64,000 nucleotides of DNA from Melieria omissa (lineage: Eukaryota; Arthropoda; Insecta; Diptera; Ulidiidae): NCBI GenBank assembly GCA_963971225.1, contig OZ020267.1, positions 102,187,729 through 102,251,728 of the forward strand, given 5' to 3'. The notes beneath the pieces are model-generated. The model saw only the letters and a list, made by a program, of their open reading frames with translations, made no database searches and was not told the DNA's origin. How positions within the stretch are numbered: position 1 is the first letter of the stretch; each line of letters opens with the position of its first letter. The translations under genes were made by a program, and so were the position numbers. This document shows positions 12,112 to 23,467 of the stretch, one piece after another.

Positions 12112-12488
12112 CAGTCAAAACCGCTTAACTGCAAGTCGCTTAACTTCAAAATCCGTTAAAGTGAAATAGAAGTCTTCGTTTAGTTTTTATTTGGTATTTT
12201 TCCTGAAAATTGGTTCGTTTAACTGAAGCTTTGCAAAACAGAAAAATTCAGTTAAATGTAAAAATATTTTGGGTTCATTTCATAATTTGAAAATACTGCT
12301 CTGCTATATTTGGCCATATTATTACATCCCTGATAAGTGAATCAGATGATTTCGTTAGTCGTACTTAGGTCCGAATTAGGTTGTCTCTTTAATTCATTCA
12401 TCCTAAGTACGCTTAGTTGAAAGGAATTTCACTCAGCCGGAGTTTACTTAACCGAAAAAATCGACTTGCAGTTAAGCGCACTCGACAG
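12112..12488. mobile_element. TA-flanked pogo/Tc1-like MITE
   Basis: The left end CAGTCAAAACCGCTTAACTG is mirrored at 12461-12488 by CGACTTGCAGTTAAGCG and a decayed outer end. TA lies outside both ends (12110-12111 and 12489-12490). Length is 377 bp and there is no coding potential. The CAGT start and TA duplication fit the Tc1/mariner-pogo group. Confidence 0.7.
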
Positions 12489-12489
12489 T

Positions 12490-14809
12490 AGTTAAATTAG
12501 GAATTGTTTTAGCCGCAGTCAATATGAAGTCTTACGAGAACCAATCATACACTCTGGCATCATGCTTAGAAAATTAAAAAAAAAACTGATTCTTTAGACC
12601 TTTGCCACACATGACTCAACACTTTGACCCTCAACAAAACTGTTCTAGAGAAAGAAAAGCGCCAATTCTTGCAAAAGTCACAAACACATTTTTCATTTAT
12701 TAAAACGTTTACATTTTTATTGAAGCTTAAATTTTCTCTTCACTCAGAACATTTTAAATCGATTGTTAATACCACTAGTGCTCATATTTTAAGGCCAACA
12801 ATCATAGCTCAATATTGTAGTTTCTCAACATAGCCAACATATTTCCGCAAAACTATAGGCAACAAAACCACAAACCCAAGAAGCTCCAACAAAGCGAAGC
12901 ATTTTGGTTAATGTGAAATGCAGAAGAGCGTAGCAAAAATATGGAAATTATAACAACAAACAAAAATAGCAAAAGCACACAGCGGCAGTATAAATGGAAA
13001 ATATTCGCAAGTGAGCGTCGTTCATGTGGCGAACAAATTTCAATCTATCATAATCTCTCTACAAATGGGCACTTGTTGCTGTTACCATACGCTTTCCGTT
13101 GTTGCTACTGTATATACTAGCGTTAAACTTGTTGTTGTTGATTGTATGCATGTGGTTTGCTTTTAATGATACTTTACTATTATTGGCTGCAATAACAACT
13201 GCGGGCACCATATCGTCCTCGTTCACGCTGCCCCAATCTGCCGCTGCCGAGTGTTGGTCGTTATTTCATGACGGCTGTGTGGGCGCGTTGGCAACACTTC
13301 CGCAATACCTCAAATACATTCATACCTATGGATGGATGTACGTTTGAAATTGAGTTTTATGTAAGTAAAGTACATTCACTGTCTATTGGTCAAGTTATAT
13401 TGCATTGATTAATGACGTTCGGCATTGTTGCGGGAAATTGCAAATTTCTTGTTATGAAAGTTTTCAACTGTTTGTTTGGTATAAATTATATTGTGTATAC
13501 ATATATAAAGCAGAGAATGCTTTCATTGTGAGGATCAAACGAGATCTTATAGACAGGGCACTTGCTCAAAACCCCATCAAGAGCTGAGTTTAGTTAATAT
13601 TAAAACATGCTGGTGATTACGAGTTTATGAGTATCTAAAAAGATTCCACCCCTATATGTCGCACAAAAAATCTATATGAGAGCAAAATACATCAACGCAT
13701 GTGGTATTTTTAAGTTAAAGTTTCGAGTGAAAGATTTTCCTGAGTGAGATTTTACTCTTTTAGTACGAGAACGAATATCTGACAGTAGGAAGTCTCTACA
13801 CTCTGTCGAATTGTCTGCTACCAGGGTTACTTTTAAATGATTTCTTTCTGCGGTTGAAGGGACCTTTTGCTTTAATGTGATTCCAAAGTCTAATTTGGAA
13901 AGTTTTTCATGGGCCATTTGACTCTCTGAGTTTTGCATTTTTTTCTATTAAGAGCGTAAGAGATGTTTGGTGACAACGGGGAATCGAACCTAAGGTCAAT
14001 CGTTGGACTAAATAGTTGATTTAAAAGTGTCGCTGTCAAGGTAGGTTAAGGTTAGATTAAAGAAAGGGTGTATGTGGCATGCACTTTCACTCGGAGACCC
14101 CCTTGGGTCCCGCTCTCAAGATAAACTTTATTTAGTGTTGATTATTTACAGACTTATAACCAGGACCTTTCCTTTCCTATTTTTCCCTTTTCTTGGAACC
14201 ATAGGGCCACAATAAGACTAATGCCTTGTGTTGATTACATTAATTGATTGAAGTTGTGATAGGGTGGGTGATCAGCCTATTGCTAACAGTCCAACGTGAT
14301 GGGGCTGCCATCTGTTCTCCATAAGGAGAGACGCCTCTGTGTGTTAGAGTTTAATACTGGGGTACTGTATCTGTTCTGGTCTCTGTGCACCTGTTGTTGC
14401 TAGGTTGGAGTTATTGTTGGAAAACCCAGAGGTTGGTTGTGATCCAATAAACTAATTATTCGTGGTGGCGTACCCAGAGGGTTTTGGGAGTTCAAACTCC
14501 TCCCCCTAAATACAAATACCTTTCCCGTTGGTACAAAACGTGGTTTTAAATGGCATTGGGCTCAAAAGTTGTACGCAAACCTGCCCCAAGAATACAATTC
14601 TGTGTGCATAGACCTTAATGAATATTATTGGCATTTCGTTTTTAAACAAACAAATCAAACTAAAGGTTCATGGGAAAAAAATTACTCATTTTAGAACTCT
14701 TTTCAAAATGCAATAAACATTTTTCTATTTTCTATTTCTAAATTTTGTAAAAAATATCGTATACAAATTCTATTTAGAACTATTCCAAAAAATTGTTTTC
14801 CTGAACATT
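12490..14809. other. Gene-poor stretch with minor features
   Basis: A GC-richer patch at 13065-13290 has an open minus-strand frame (reading AAADWGSVNEDDMVPAVV near 13240) but no homology I recognise. Around 13975-14000 the minus strand contains GGTTCGATTCCCC, a tRNA B-box-like sequence; no full cloverleaf forms. 14050-14500 is GC-richer and looks like decayed repeat sequence of unknown type. Confidence 0.3.
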
Positions 14810-15540
14810 TTATGAAAACATCACATACAAATTATATTCACATATTATAACAACATTTTGTAACAGATCACAAACAAATTACAAAGTCATAAAATCATTT
14901 AAAAATGATCATAACTTACCCACAATGTTCTGTTCACAAGTCTTCACTATAATTATAACTGATTTTTTATATAAAAAGGTCCACTTTCCAAAAAACAAAC
15001 TAAAATATTTCCTTTTCCAACCACCACAAACAAAAGACTCAAGTCACAAACCTGTGAATATCAAATACTCAAAGAAACGCCAACAAATCGAGTTAAACAT
15101 TTTTATTAAAATATTTTACAACATTTTGTAACAAAATGATATGTTCTAAGTCATCATTTTACTAAAAACTGCGTTCCTATTGTACAAAAAATTTTCACTT
15201 TCTAAAAGCCGAATTAAAAGTTTTTCTTGTCCAACCACCACAAACGAAAGACTCAAGTGGCAAACCTGTGAATATCAAATACTCAAACAAACGCCAAAAA
15301 TCAAGCAAAACATTTTTATTAAAATATTTTACAACAACATTTTGTAACAAAATCTCATAAAAATGATGAAAACTTACCCACGACGTTCTAAGTAATTACT
15401 GTAACTCCAACTGATTTCCTATTGTACAAAAAAAGGTTTACTTTCTCAAAATCCAATTAAAATATTTCCTTGTCTAACAACCACAAACAAAAGACTCAAG
15501 CACCAAACCTGTAAATATCAAATACTCTAACTCAACAAAT
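14810..15540. repeat. Three-copy tandem repeat, ~210-245 bp unit
   Basis: CCACAAACAAAAGACTCAAG followed by AACCTGTGAATATCAAATACTC recurs near 15021, 15236 and 15480. Each copy is preceded by ACATTTTGTAACA and AACTTACCCAC blocks. Spacing is about 213 and 244 bp. A related single block (ACAAAAGACTCAAGCCACGA) occurs at about 24825. Confidence 0.75.
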
Positions 15541-17289
15541 ATTTTAATTGCTGGAAAGTAGGTGAAAAGGAAATTGGGTGCATGTGCCTGTGTGTGTCAA
15601 AGTCGTGCAATAACCTGCAAAATGCGCATAACAAAATCAAGACAAACGTGAAAATCGTCAAACACTGCGAAAGATTCAAATTTGCTTTGAACAGTAATTT
15701 TAATTAACAACAACAATTCTAGCATAACTGAAAACCATAACAAACACGAAACGGAAACGCTGCACAAACACACAAGGCGCCTAGCCAAGTCAGCCAGCCA
15801 GACGGAAAATTATATATCTATTACTTATATACAATGAGAACACATACATACAGATGTATGAACGCAAACATGCTCAGTCGACCATTCACTGCTGTGAGCT
15901 AAATTTCTTAAGGAACTAAAAAAAGTCTATGGAAACCGTTAAAACAAATTACTCGATTAGTGGCCCAAATGTGCACAAAACCCAAACCACCACCGCCACC
16001 GCCACTGCCGCCATCGTCATTGCCACCACGACCACTAAAGCCAAAATAAATAATCGACTCGCAATGCGCTGAAAAAAAGAACACGCTGCGCATGGCGAAA
16101 TAGAAAACGCCCCACGGACAACAGACAACTGCCAGACGCCACAGCTCTGCGCTGGTGAGTGCGGCAGCGCCAGAGGGGCAAAATTAAAAGCCAACAACAA
16201 AAACATAAACATAAATAGAGACGAAAATACACACCGACAGACGGACAGATTTGTGTGATTTTGTTTATTGTTATTTGGGAATTTTGAGTAAACGAAAACG
16301 AAACGCAGACAGTTTACGCCAAGTCGAGCGTCGACGTCAACTTGAATGCGCCACGCTTCAAACGCGACCAAACAGCCGCGTACATGATAAATGAGTTCTG
16401 GCAGCGTTGGCCGAATGTGAAAGGCGATAGCTGTAGGAGTGGTTGAGTGCGACAGCGGCGAAAGCGGCGAGGAAGTAAAAGCACGAGATACATAGGTGGC
16501 AGCAGGAGAATGCTGAAAATTGACTGCAATTGCGCACTGCGCCTGCGTGCCGGAGCGGAGGGCGCATGGTCGGTTGGCTGGCAACGGCCGCTGCAGCGCG
16601 ACACAGAATCAATGGCGAAGCTAATGTCTGGTGTGGGCAATTGACAGCCAAACCGAAAGAACCACTTTCTTCGTAGCTGGGTAAAAGTTAATTTATTATA
16701 ATAACAACAAAACCACAATAACAACAAAACCACAAGCAATATAAATGAAGAGTATAGACAATTATTAGTAGAAGTGAGTGCTTCGAGCGACAGTTGAGTG
16801 CTAAGCATTGATTGCTTAGCTGAAGTGGATGCTGCGAAGCTTGGGAAACTTATGCGCACGATTTTTTAGAGCCAATATCAGCACATAATCGCATAAATAG
16901 TAATGAGTTTGCTTTGAAGTGGAGTACGGAGGATGTAATATGATTTAATAATTTCTCGGGTGATGTTCTGAGAACTGGAAATTTAACCATTGAAAAGAAT
17001 GAATTTCACAAAAGTGTGAATTTTTTTTAGCAATGTGAAGTAGTTAATAGTTATAGCTAGCAGCTAATTAGTTGTATAAAAAAATTTTAATAATTCTTAG
17101 GTAAATAATAAAAATTCAATAATTCTTGGGTAATGAATACTAATCTTTTTGTTTGTGAATTTTTTTTTCGTTTTTCTAAAAAAAAGCATTGTTTTAGCCT
17201 AGTTTTAGTTTGACTATTAAAGAGGTGAAAGTTTAGCTTTACTTATCAAAAACCAAGAAAAACAATACAATGTGAGTCCAATTCATTCA
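15541..17289. other. GC-rich island with coding-like plus-strand stretch
   Basis: GC content rises over 15950-16650. On the plus strand 16312-16446 reads VYAKSSVDVNLNAPRF then KRDQTAAYMINEFWQRWPNV to a stop. It has mostly G/C third positions and is preceded by a possible acceptor (GCAG at 16308-16311). A strong donor, CTG|GTGAGT, lies upstream near 16153. I do not recognise the protein. Longer minus-strand frames over the same bases are probably shadows or chance. The rest is AT-rich. Confidence 0.3.
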
Positions 17290-17550
17290 TTGTCTGTATT
17301 TGAAGATGTAGCTAGTTTAGAGAACTCCTTCAATAATCACCACCACCACCACAAGACCTGAAAATAACGCTATCATTAAGAGATATGGGACCATGTGACT
17401 TGGATAGAGAATTCCTGCTACTGTTTTTGAACATGTGGCTAGGATAGAGAACTCCTTCAATAATCACCACCACCACCACAAGCCCGAAAGTAAGACTATC
17501 ATTAAGAGATATGGCAGCATGTGACTTGGATAGAGAATTCCTACAACAAT
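17290..17550. repeat. Two-copy ~130-bp direct repeat
   Basis: AGAGAACTCCTTCAATAATC plus (CAC)n and ATCATTAAGAGATATGG occur twice, near 17320 and 17445, followed by GTGACTTGGATAGAGAATTC in both. Confidence 0.8.
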
Positions 17551-17689
17551 CACAGCAATCTTGTCGAATGTTATAAGAAAGGGGATTCGAAAGAGTCTAT
17601 TGTCGTTCACAAGCTCATATCTGATGACACGCTGTCGTTGTCATCTAAAAACTCAGTTGCCGTACATTAGGGGCACAAATGAGTTTTGA

Positions 17690-18310
17690 GGTTTTTCTTT
17701 AACTTCGAAGCTTTATTCAGAGAAATTCAAACTAAAAACTAAAAATACCCGAAATTTTTCATTTAAACAAACTGGGTTGGTTTATCTACTATTCAGAAGT
17801 TTTTCTTTGAAGTATTGTTCAGAGAATTTCGTACTTCAGATCAAAAATACCCGAAATTTTTCATTTAAACAAACTGGGTTGGTTTATCTACTATTCAGAA
17901 GTTTTTCTTTGAAGTTTTGTTCAGAGAATTTCGTACTTCAGATCAAAAATACCCGGAATTTCCCATTTAAACAAACTGCGTTGGTATATCTGCTATTTCG
18001 AGGTTACTCTTGTAACTTTGAAGCTCTATTCTAAGAAATTCAGATCACAAATTCCTGGTATTTTTCATTCAAACAAACTGGGTTGGTATATATTTTTTTG
18101 AGATTTTTCTTTTAACTTTGAAGTTTTATTCAGAGAAATTCGTACTACCTTCTCATCAAACATACCTGGAATTTCTCATTTAAACAAACTGAGTTGGTAT
18201 ATCTTTTTTTAAGGTTTATCTAATAACTTTGAAGATTTTTTCAGATCACCTTTAGATTAAAAATACCTATCATTTTCCATGCAATCAAACTGGGGTTGGT
18301 ATATCTTTTT
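17690..18310. repeat. Six-copy ~105-bp tandem array
   Basis: AAACAAACTGGGTTGGT(T/A)TAT recurs near 17767, 17871, 17976, 18074, 18182 and 18287. Each is preceded by TTTGAAGTTTTRTTCAGAGAA and AAAAATACCYG. The two central copies are nearly identical, which makes an open frame with a repeated 35-residue pattern; that frame is a by-product of the repeat. Confidence 0.85.
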
Positions 18311-20724
18311 TTTTGTGCTCAAATTTCTGTTTGCATGCCTTCTGTCAGGAGTTTGTGTTTGATAGCTTCGTAAACAAGTCAGTGTTTGTTCTGTTCTGCG
18401 ATTCTTTTTCAGTGTCGAATTCTGTTGAACAAAGAGTGTGTCTAAAATTTTGTATTTCTAACAAAGCGTATAAGCATTTGAAAACAAATGTTTGTAGCCA
18501 AATTTGTGGAGAAATTACTTGAGTTTCCTTACCACATCAATTGGGAATACTGGATCGCACAACTCATCTTGTAAGGAATTATTTGACGAAAAATAACGTT
18601 CCTACCGTTTCGCAAGTTTTGATATGGCTCTTTCTGACTTTTTCCTATTCTCCTTACTCAACTTACCATTAGATACGATTGAGGCATTAAAGGAGAATTC
18701 GCAGAAGGAACTGAAGGTCAAATCAGGCTATAAAAAGTGTTTTCAAGATTGGATGAAGCGTTGAAATAACTGAGTATGTGTATTGTTTGTAATAGGGATT
18801 AGTTTGAAGGAAATATATTGAATATCAATGAATAATTGAACCATTGTCGTTCAATTAAAAAATGTTTGGTATTTTTTTCATAAGTTTATTCGAAGTATTG
18901 TTCATCAATACCTGAGACTTTTCTTTGGAATAAGTCATAATCAAAAGGCACAATGCCTGATGAATACGGCGGATGGAGTAGGAAATTCTATGGAAGCACC
19001 TTAAATATTTCCTTAAGGACTTTTGCAATATGTAAAACACAATTTGTAAAAAATGTGTGGCCTGTTTGCAGAAAACTTGACTTGGATAGATCACTAAGTG
19101 TTGTTTATACTTCAGCAAAATGGCACATAAAAAAAATTAAAAATAAAAAATACAGTTACAAAATGGTCAGATGCGATTTAATGATAATAACATAATCTTT
19201 TGTAGATCAATCAAAACTTGTTTAAATCATTCTTTTGCGTTGATTTTCGCCACTAATGATGAACATTGCTCACACTTTCACCAAACTACTAAATAACAAC
19301 AAATTTCCGTAGTGTGCTGTCAAACACTTTAAAACGCCTCTAACAACAAAAGGCCTAGTCGACCTCTACTAGGCGTAAATTAAAAACGCATTTGGCACCT
19401 CCTCTTTCAGTCAACCATTTAGCCTTTATTGTTTCTTACCTTTATCACATCTACTACTAATCACCAATTTATGAATATTTCTCTCTAAATGTTTACTTTG
19501 TATTTTATTGAAGAGGAAATAACAAATTGTTAACACGTTGCCAAATGGCCGTCGGTTAGTTTCATAAACCTTGGCATATTATTTAGAATTCTGCATTAAA
19601 TTTTTTGAAGAAGAATAAAAATGAAGATTTTGTTGAAATTTTCAAATGTCCAACATTTTTTAAAACACAAAAATTCATGAAACAACAATTAATTGTGGGC
19701 AGTAGGCACATTGGCCGCAAGCGAAATTGCCATATTAGGGTTTTTTCCGTTGAGATGTTTTTCCATTTTACTTGTGTTGAATTGTTTGTTAAATGCCTTA
19801 AAGTTGTTTATAAAAATGTTACAAAAGTTGTAACATTGAGATGGACAAAATGTCAATAGCATTTGGTCAATCGATCATATCGATTGATTTGTGTTTCTGT
19901 TTGAAATCATGACGTTACACAAAGATTAATCTTTTCTAGATTTACATAAACGATTTCTTGGGCAGTGTGCATGTTTTTGGGAAAAATCAGTCAATGTTGG
20001 GTATAATTTAAATATTCATAATAAATAGTTTATTATAAACTGCCAGGAGCAAAGGCCATTGTTATGGGGAGTGATTCTCCTTGTGATCAGAGTCACAAGG
20101 AGAAGTGACTTAGTCTTGTGTGTTTGTTTCTCAATAGAAGCTCGCATTTTTTCGTTATTTTGAATCATTTGAAAATCGAAGTTACAAGCACAAAGCATAG
20201 ATGTAGGCTCCTTATTATTTTCCCATGATCATGAAACAACATTATTGATTAAAATAAAACCGAACTCAACGCCTCCCTTCAAGATGCTTTTTTTGTCGTA
20301 TAGAGCAGTGGCGGACAAGAAAATAATTTAGTGAGCTTAACTGATCCAAAACATGATCAGTAAAATATGATCATGAGCTTAACATGAGTCAACGCAAGTC
20401 ATTGTGAGTTCAAATGTGTTTTTTGTAATTAAGCCAAGAAGAGTCGACGGCTGCTATGGTACCAGATTTTGAAATAAGATGTGTTGTAATTGTTTTAATG
20501 TAGATTTGTTGTGTTTTTATAATTTAACCAAAAATGATGCACGGGAATGTTGATGCAAGTCAAGTGAGCCAATTAAGTTTACCTGCTATAGGGCTTGCAA
20601 AGGAATTTTTGGACCTGGTCTTTCTAGCTAAATTGTGAATGAATAAGAAGAGGACGCGTAAATGAATATTTTAGAATTACACTGGTGTTTTCTAAGCATT
20701 TCCTGTACTTAATTTTTATCAATT
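18311..20724. other. Intergenic, mostly unassigned
   Basis: No gene recognised. A compact hairpin occurs at 20075-20104. 20300-20620 contains imperfect short repeats (GAGCTTAAC, GCAAGTCA) that may be the remains of a mobile element. Confidence 0.4.
20075..20104. repeat. Perfect 12-bp stem hairpin
   Basis: TTCTCCTTGTGA and TCACAAGGAGAA flank a six-base loop. The arms extend a few more bases with mismatches. There is no T-run or other sign of function. Confidence 0.6.
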
Positions 20725-20737
20725 AAGCTAAGTCGGC

Positions 20738-21826
20738 TCGGACCGTATGGTTACGGCAGTCTGTTATCACAAGGGCAAAGGTGTCTGCCTACAACGACGG
20801 ATTATGCAATTCCTACCATTGGTCTTTGGGAAAAATTACGATATCCGATATCCGATCCCGATATCCGGGAACATCCTAAATAACCTGAGTACCACAATCT
20901 ACACTGATGGCTTCAAAATAAAATGCGGAGTAGGAGCAGGAGTTCCGAAGTCTCCGAACATCTAAAGATAAACGTGTCTTTCAGCCTCGGAAGTGCTCGC
21001 TATTAGGAAAGCGTGCAGGATGGCATTGACGGACATATCCTACAAAAGTCACATTACAATACTTTCCGACAGCCTATCCACGGTCAAGGCACTGGAATCG
21101 TCGACTCTATCGTCAAAACTAGTGCGGGAATGCAGGAAGCTCTTGATAGAGCTAGCTCAGCGGTTCATAGTTACCCTGATATGGGTGCCAGGGCACAATA
21201 ACATTGACGGGAACGAAAGGGCCGATGCGCTGGCTCGAAGAGGCTCCGCTCTTGATGCGAACGAGGCGCTGACGGTTCACGCCCTCACTGGGCTCTATCA
21301 AGGGCGAGGTCTCGAAGGACTCCCTTGCCAAAGCCAACACTAGATGGGAAAAGACGGAATCCTATAAAATGAGCAGATCACTATGGCCAACATACGACAA
21401 GAATAGGACCGCGGAGCTCTTGAACAAAGGCCGACGGGATGTGACAAGACTGACGGCAGTCATCACTGGCCACTGGTCCATTGGAGAGCACGCGACCAAA
21501 ATGGGGATTCCATACAACACCAGCTGTCACAACTGTGAAAATCCGGATGAGAAGGAAACCGTTCACCATTTCCTCTGCGCCTGTCCGGTCTCAGCAAGAA
21601 GGAGATGGAAAACGCTGGGAAAACCGCAAAGTGCAGCGTAAACTCACTAATCTCTTTCATTAACCTCTCGGACTGGATATAAGTATATGTACGGATAGAT
21701 ACATATAAATTCAGATGACACCACACAATATACCTTAGGGTACCAACCGGGAATAGAGGTATCAAAACGGCGCTAACGCGCTAATTGGATGTCGGAACAT
21801 CGCCACTTGAACCAACCCAACCAACC
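20738..21826 (+). mobile_element. 5'-truncated non-LTR retrotransposon with target duplication
   Basis: The insert is bounded by AAGCTAAGTCGGC (20725-20737) and AAGCTAAATCGGC (21827-21839), a 13-bp duplication with one mismatch. It starts just before the RNase H domain, and the 3' end has an AACCAACCCAACCAACC-type tail. The domain order (RNase H, then Cys/His knuckle) places it in the I/R1/LOA-like group. The truncation at the left and the tail at the right are what target-primed reverse transcription leaves. Confidence 0.85.
20890..21641 (+). pseudogene. LINE RNase H and C-terminal knuckle remnant
   Basis: Reads IYTDGFKIKCGVGAG, then after a stop LAIRKACRMALTD, ILSDSLSTVKALESS and WVPGHNNIDGNERADALARR, which are the conserved RNase H blocks with catalytic Asp residues. 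A frame break near 21330 leads to a second piece with CHNCENPDEKETVHHFLCAC, the Cys/His motif found after RNase H in these elements. Stops and frameshifts make it non-functional. The enzyme would degrade RNA in RNA-DNA hybrids during element copying. Confidence 0.85.
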
Positions 21827-22766
21827 AAGCTAAATCGGCAGTTTGAAATGAATGAATGAATTCTATTGATTGATTGTTGAAAATTCATTACATAAAAGTA
21901 GGCATAACTAAGCAATATATTAGATTTTGATAGTGCAATAGATGATTCAATGTTTGGTGTTGATTCATCACATGGACAGTAATCTTTGTAGATTATATTC
22001 AATCGTTTCAGTTGCTGTCTATGAAACCCATGTCCAGTAGGTTAGATCAGGTTAGGTTATTTTAGGTTAGGTTAGGTAGCGAAGAATGTGTACTTGGAGA
22101 TCTGCAAAGGCCCATTGGGAGTCCCTTCATATGGATGCTGGAATATTCAACCTTTTTTTACCAGGATTTAGTCAAAACCAAGAACAAGAAGTCTTCTTGA
22201 TGAAATTTAAGAAGTTGAAAGTTCAGCTTCTGGTAAATACCTCAGGACTTCGTCCTTCCCAGTAATCAAAAACAGTTTTTAATTCGAAGTCATTCAATTG
22301 AAATATTTTGATTTTTAAACCGAAACCATTTAATTCAAGATAACTTCAGACGCTTTTGTTTTTAACAATTTTTTTTTAATGTATTAAACTTTTAAACATT
22401 TTCTAAAGAAATAAATAAATTTTGTTGGGTGATTTTTATTTAAAAAATATTTCAAAAATTATAAATAAAAAAAATATCAAAATTAGACTGCAAGTTTGTT
22501 GCCTGAATCTTTCGTTTAAACTCAAACAGCAAAAAGAAGCTTCACGTTTTATACTTTCACACCTACCGTCGCCACATCTGTTTCCGCTTTCAGTCAGGCA
22601 AACCAAAGTGCTTGCAACAGTTTCACAAACTAAATGAAAATGTACATTGAAAGCACCAAAAGCGCACAAGAAAAAAAAAACAAGAAAGTAAAGGAAAATG
22701 CACACGAGACACGCAAATTCGAATGCAACTTAATTAAACGTGAGCGCAGCTAACAAATTAAGCCAT

Positions 22767-22789
22767 GCACACACACACACACACACACA
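22767..22789. repeat. (CA)n microsatellite
   Basis: Uninterrupted CA dinucleotides, about 11-12 units. Confidence 0.95.
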
Positions 22790-23432
22790 ACGATACACAA
22801 CGATACACAACGACACACACAAAAATAGCTACATATGGTCACACTGTTAATTGCCGAAAATAAAATTGCAGCTATTTACCATAGCACTGAGGCCATTTGC
22901 AATTGTCTGCCTAACTATTCATGTGTGTGTGTATGTGAGTGTGTGTGTTGGCCAAAAGCAGCGTCAAGATACGCAAAAGGGAAAAAGCACACAAAGCTGC
23001 GCTTATATGTTGTTGTTGTAATTGTATTTATTGCAAGTATTTATGGCAATTGCATGTCTTGAAAATTAAGTGCCCAAAATAGCAACACTAACAACACTAA
23101 CAACTAAAATCAAATACACTAACTATACATGTGCGTTTTTGTTGTTGTGGTTGCTTGCTAATGTACGCGACGAATAGGCAATAAAAATCCCCATTAACAT
23201 TTTTAACGTATTTTCGTACATTTTTCGCCTATTTTTGGCATTTTTTGTGTTGTTGTTTTGAGTTTTTTGTCGAAATGTTGTTGGTTTTCAACCGAAATTG
23301 ACTGCCTTTTGAATTTTGCTTGTTTGGTTTTTCTCTACGCAAATTTTTGTTTTTCATTTTGTTTTGGTGTATTTTTTGGTGAACAATGGACTTTAATGGT
23401 CTTGAGAAAATGTTGCACATTTGTTTAAAATC

Positions 23433-23467
23433 ACAACAACAACAACAATAGCAGCAGCAGCAGCAGT
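23433..23467. repeat. (CAA)n/(CAG)n microsatellite
   Basis: CAA units run directly into CAG units. There is no supported reading frame here. Confidence 0.9.

Noticed and set aside
13945..14035. tRNA-like B box (GGTTCGATTCCCC) on the minus strand
   Set aside because: The T stem does not pair well and no complete cloverleaf can be drawn; perhaps a SINE scrap.
15949..16859. Minus-strand frames of 181 and 211 codons
   Set aside because: No domain, odd composition, and they overlap a plus-strand frame with better codon bias.
17777..18034. 85-codon frame with a repeated 35-residue pattern
   Set aside because: Its periodicity comes from the ~105-bp DNA repeat; the frame is lost in the other copies.
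20075..20104. Hairpin considered as a microRNA precursor
   Set aside because: The stem is too short (12 bp plus weak extension) for a fly pre-miRNA.
22036..22078. GGTTAGGTTA repeats resembling the insect TTAGG telomere motif (also near 26745 and 58270)
   Set aside because: Too short and imperfect; flies do not use TTAGG telomeres, and AACCTAACC motifs are common in dispersed repeats.
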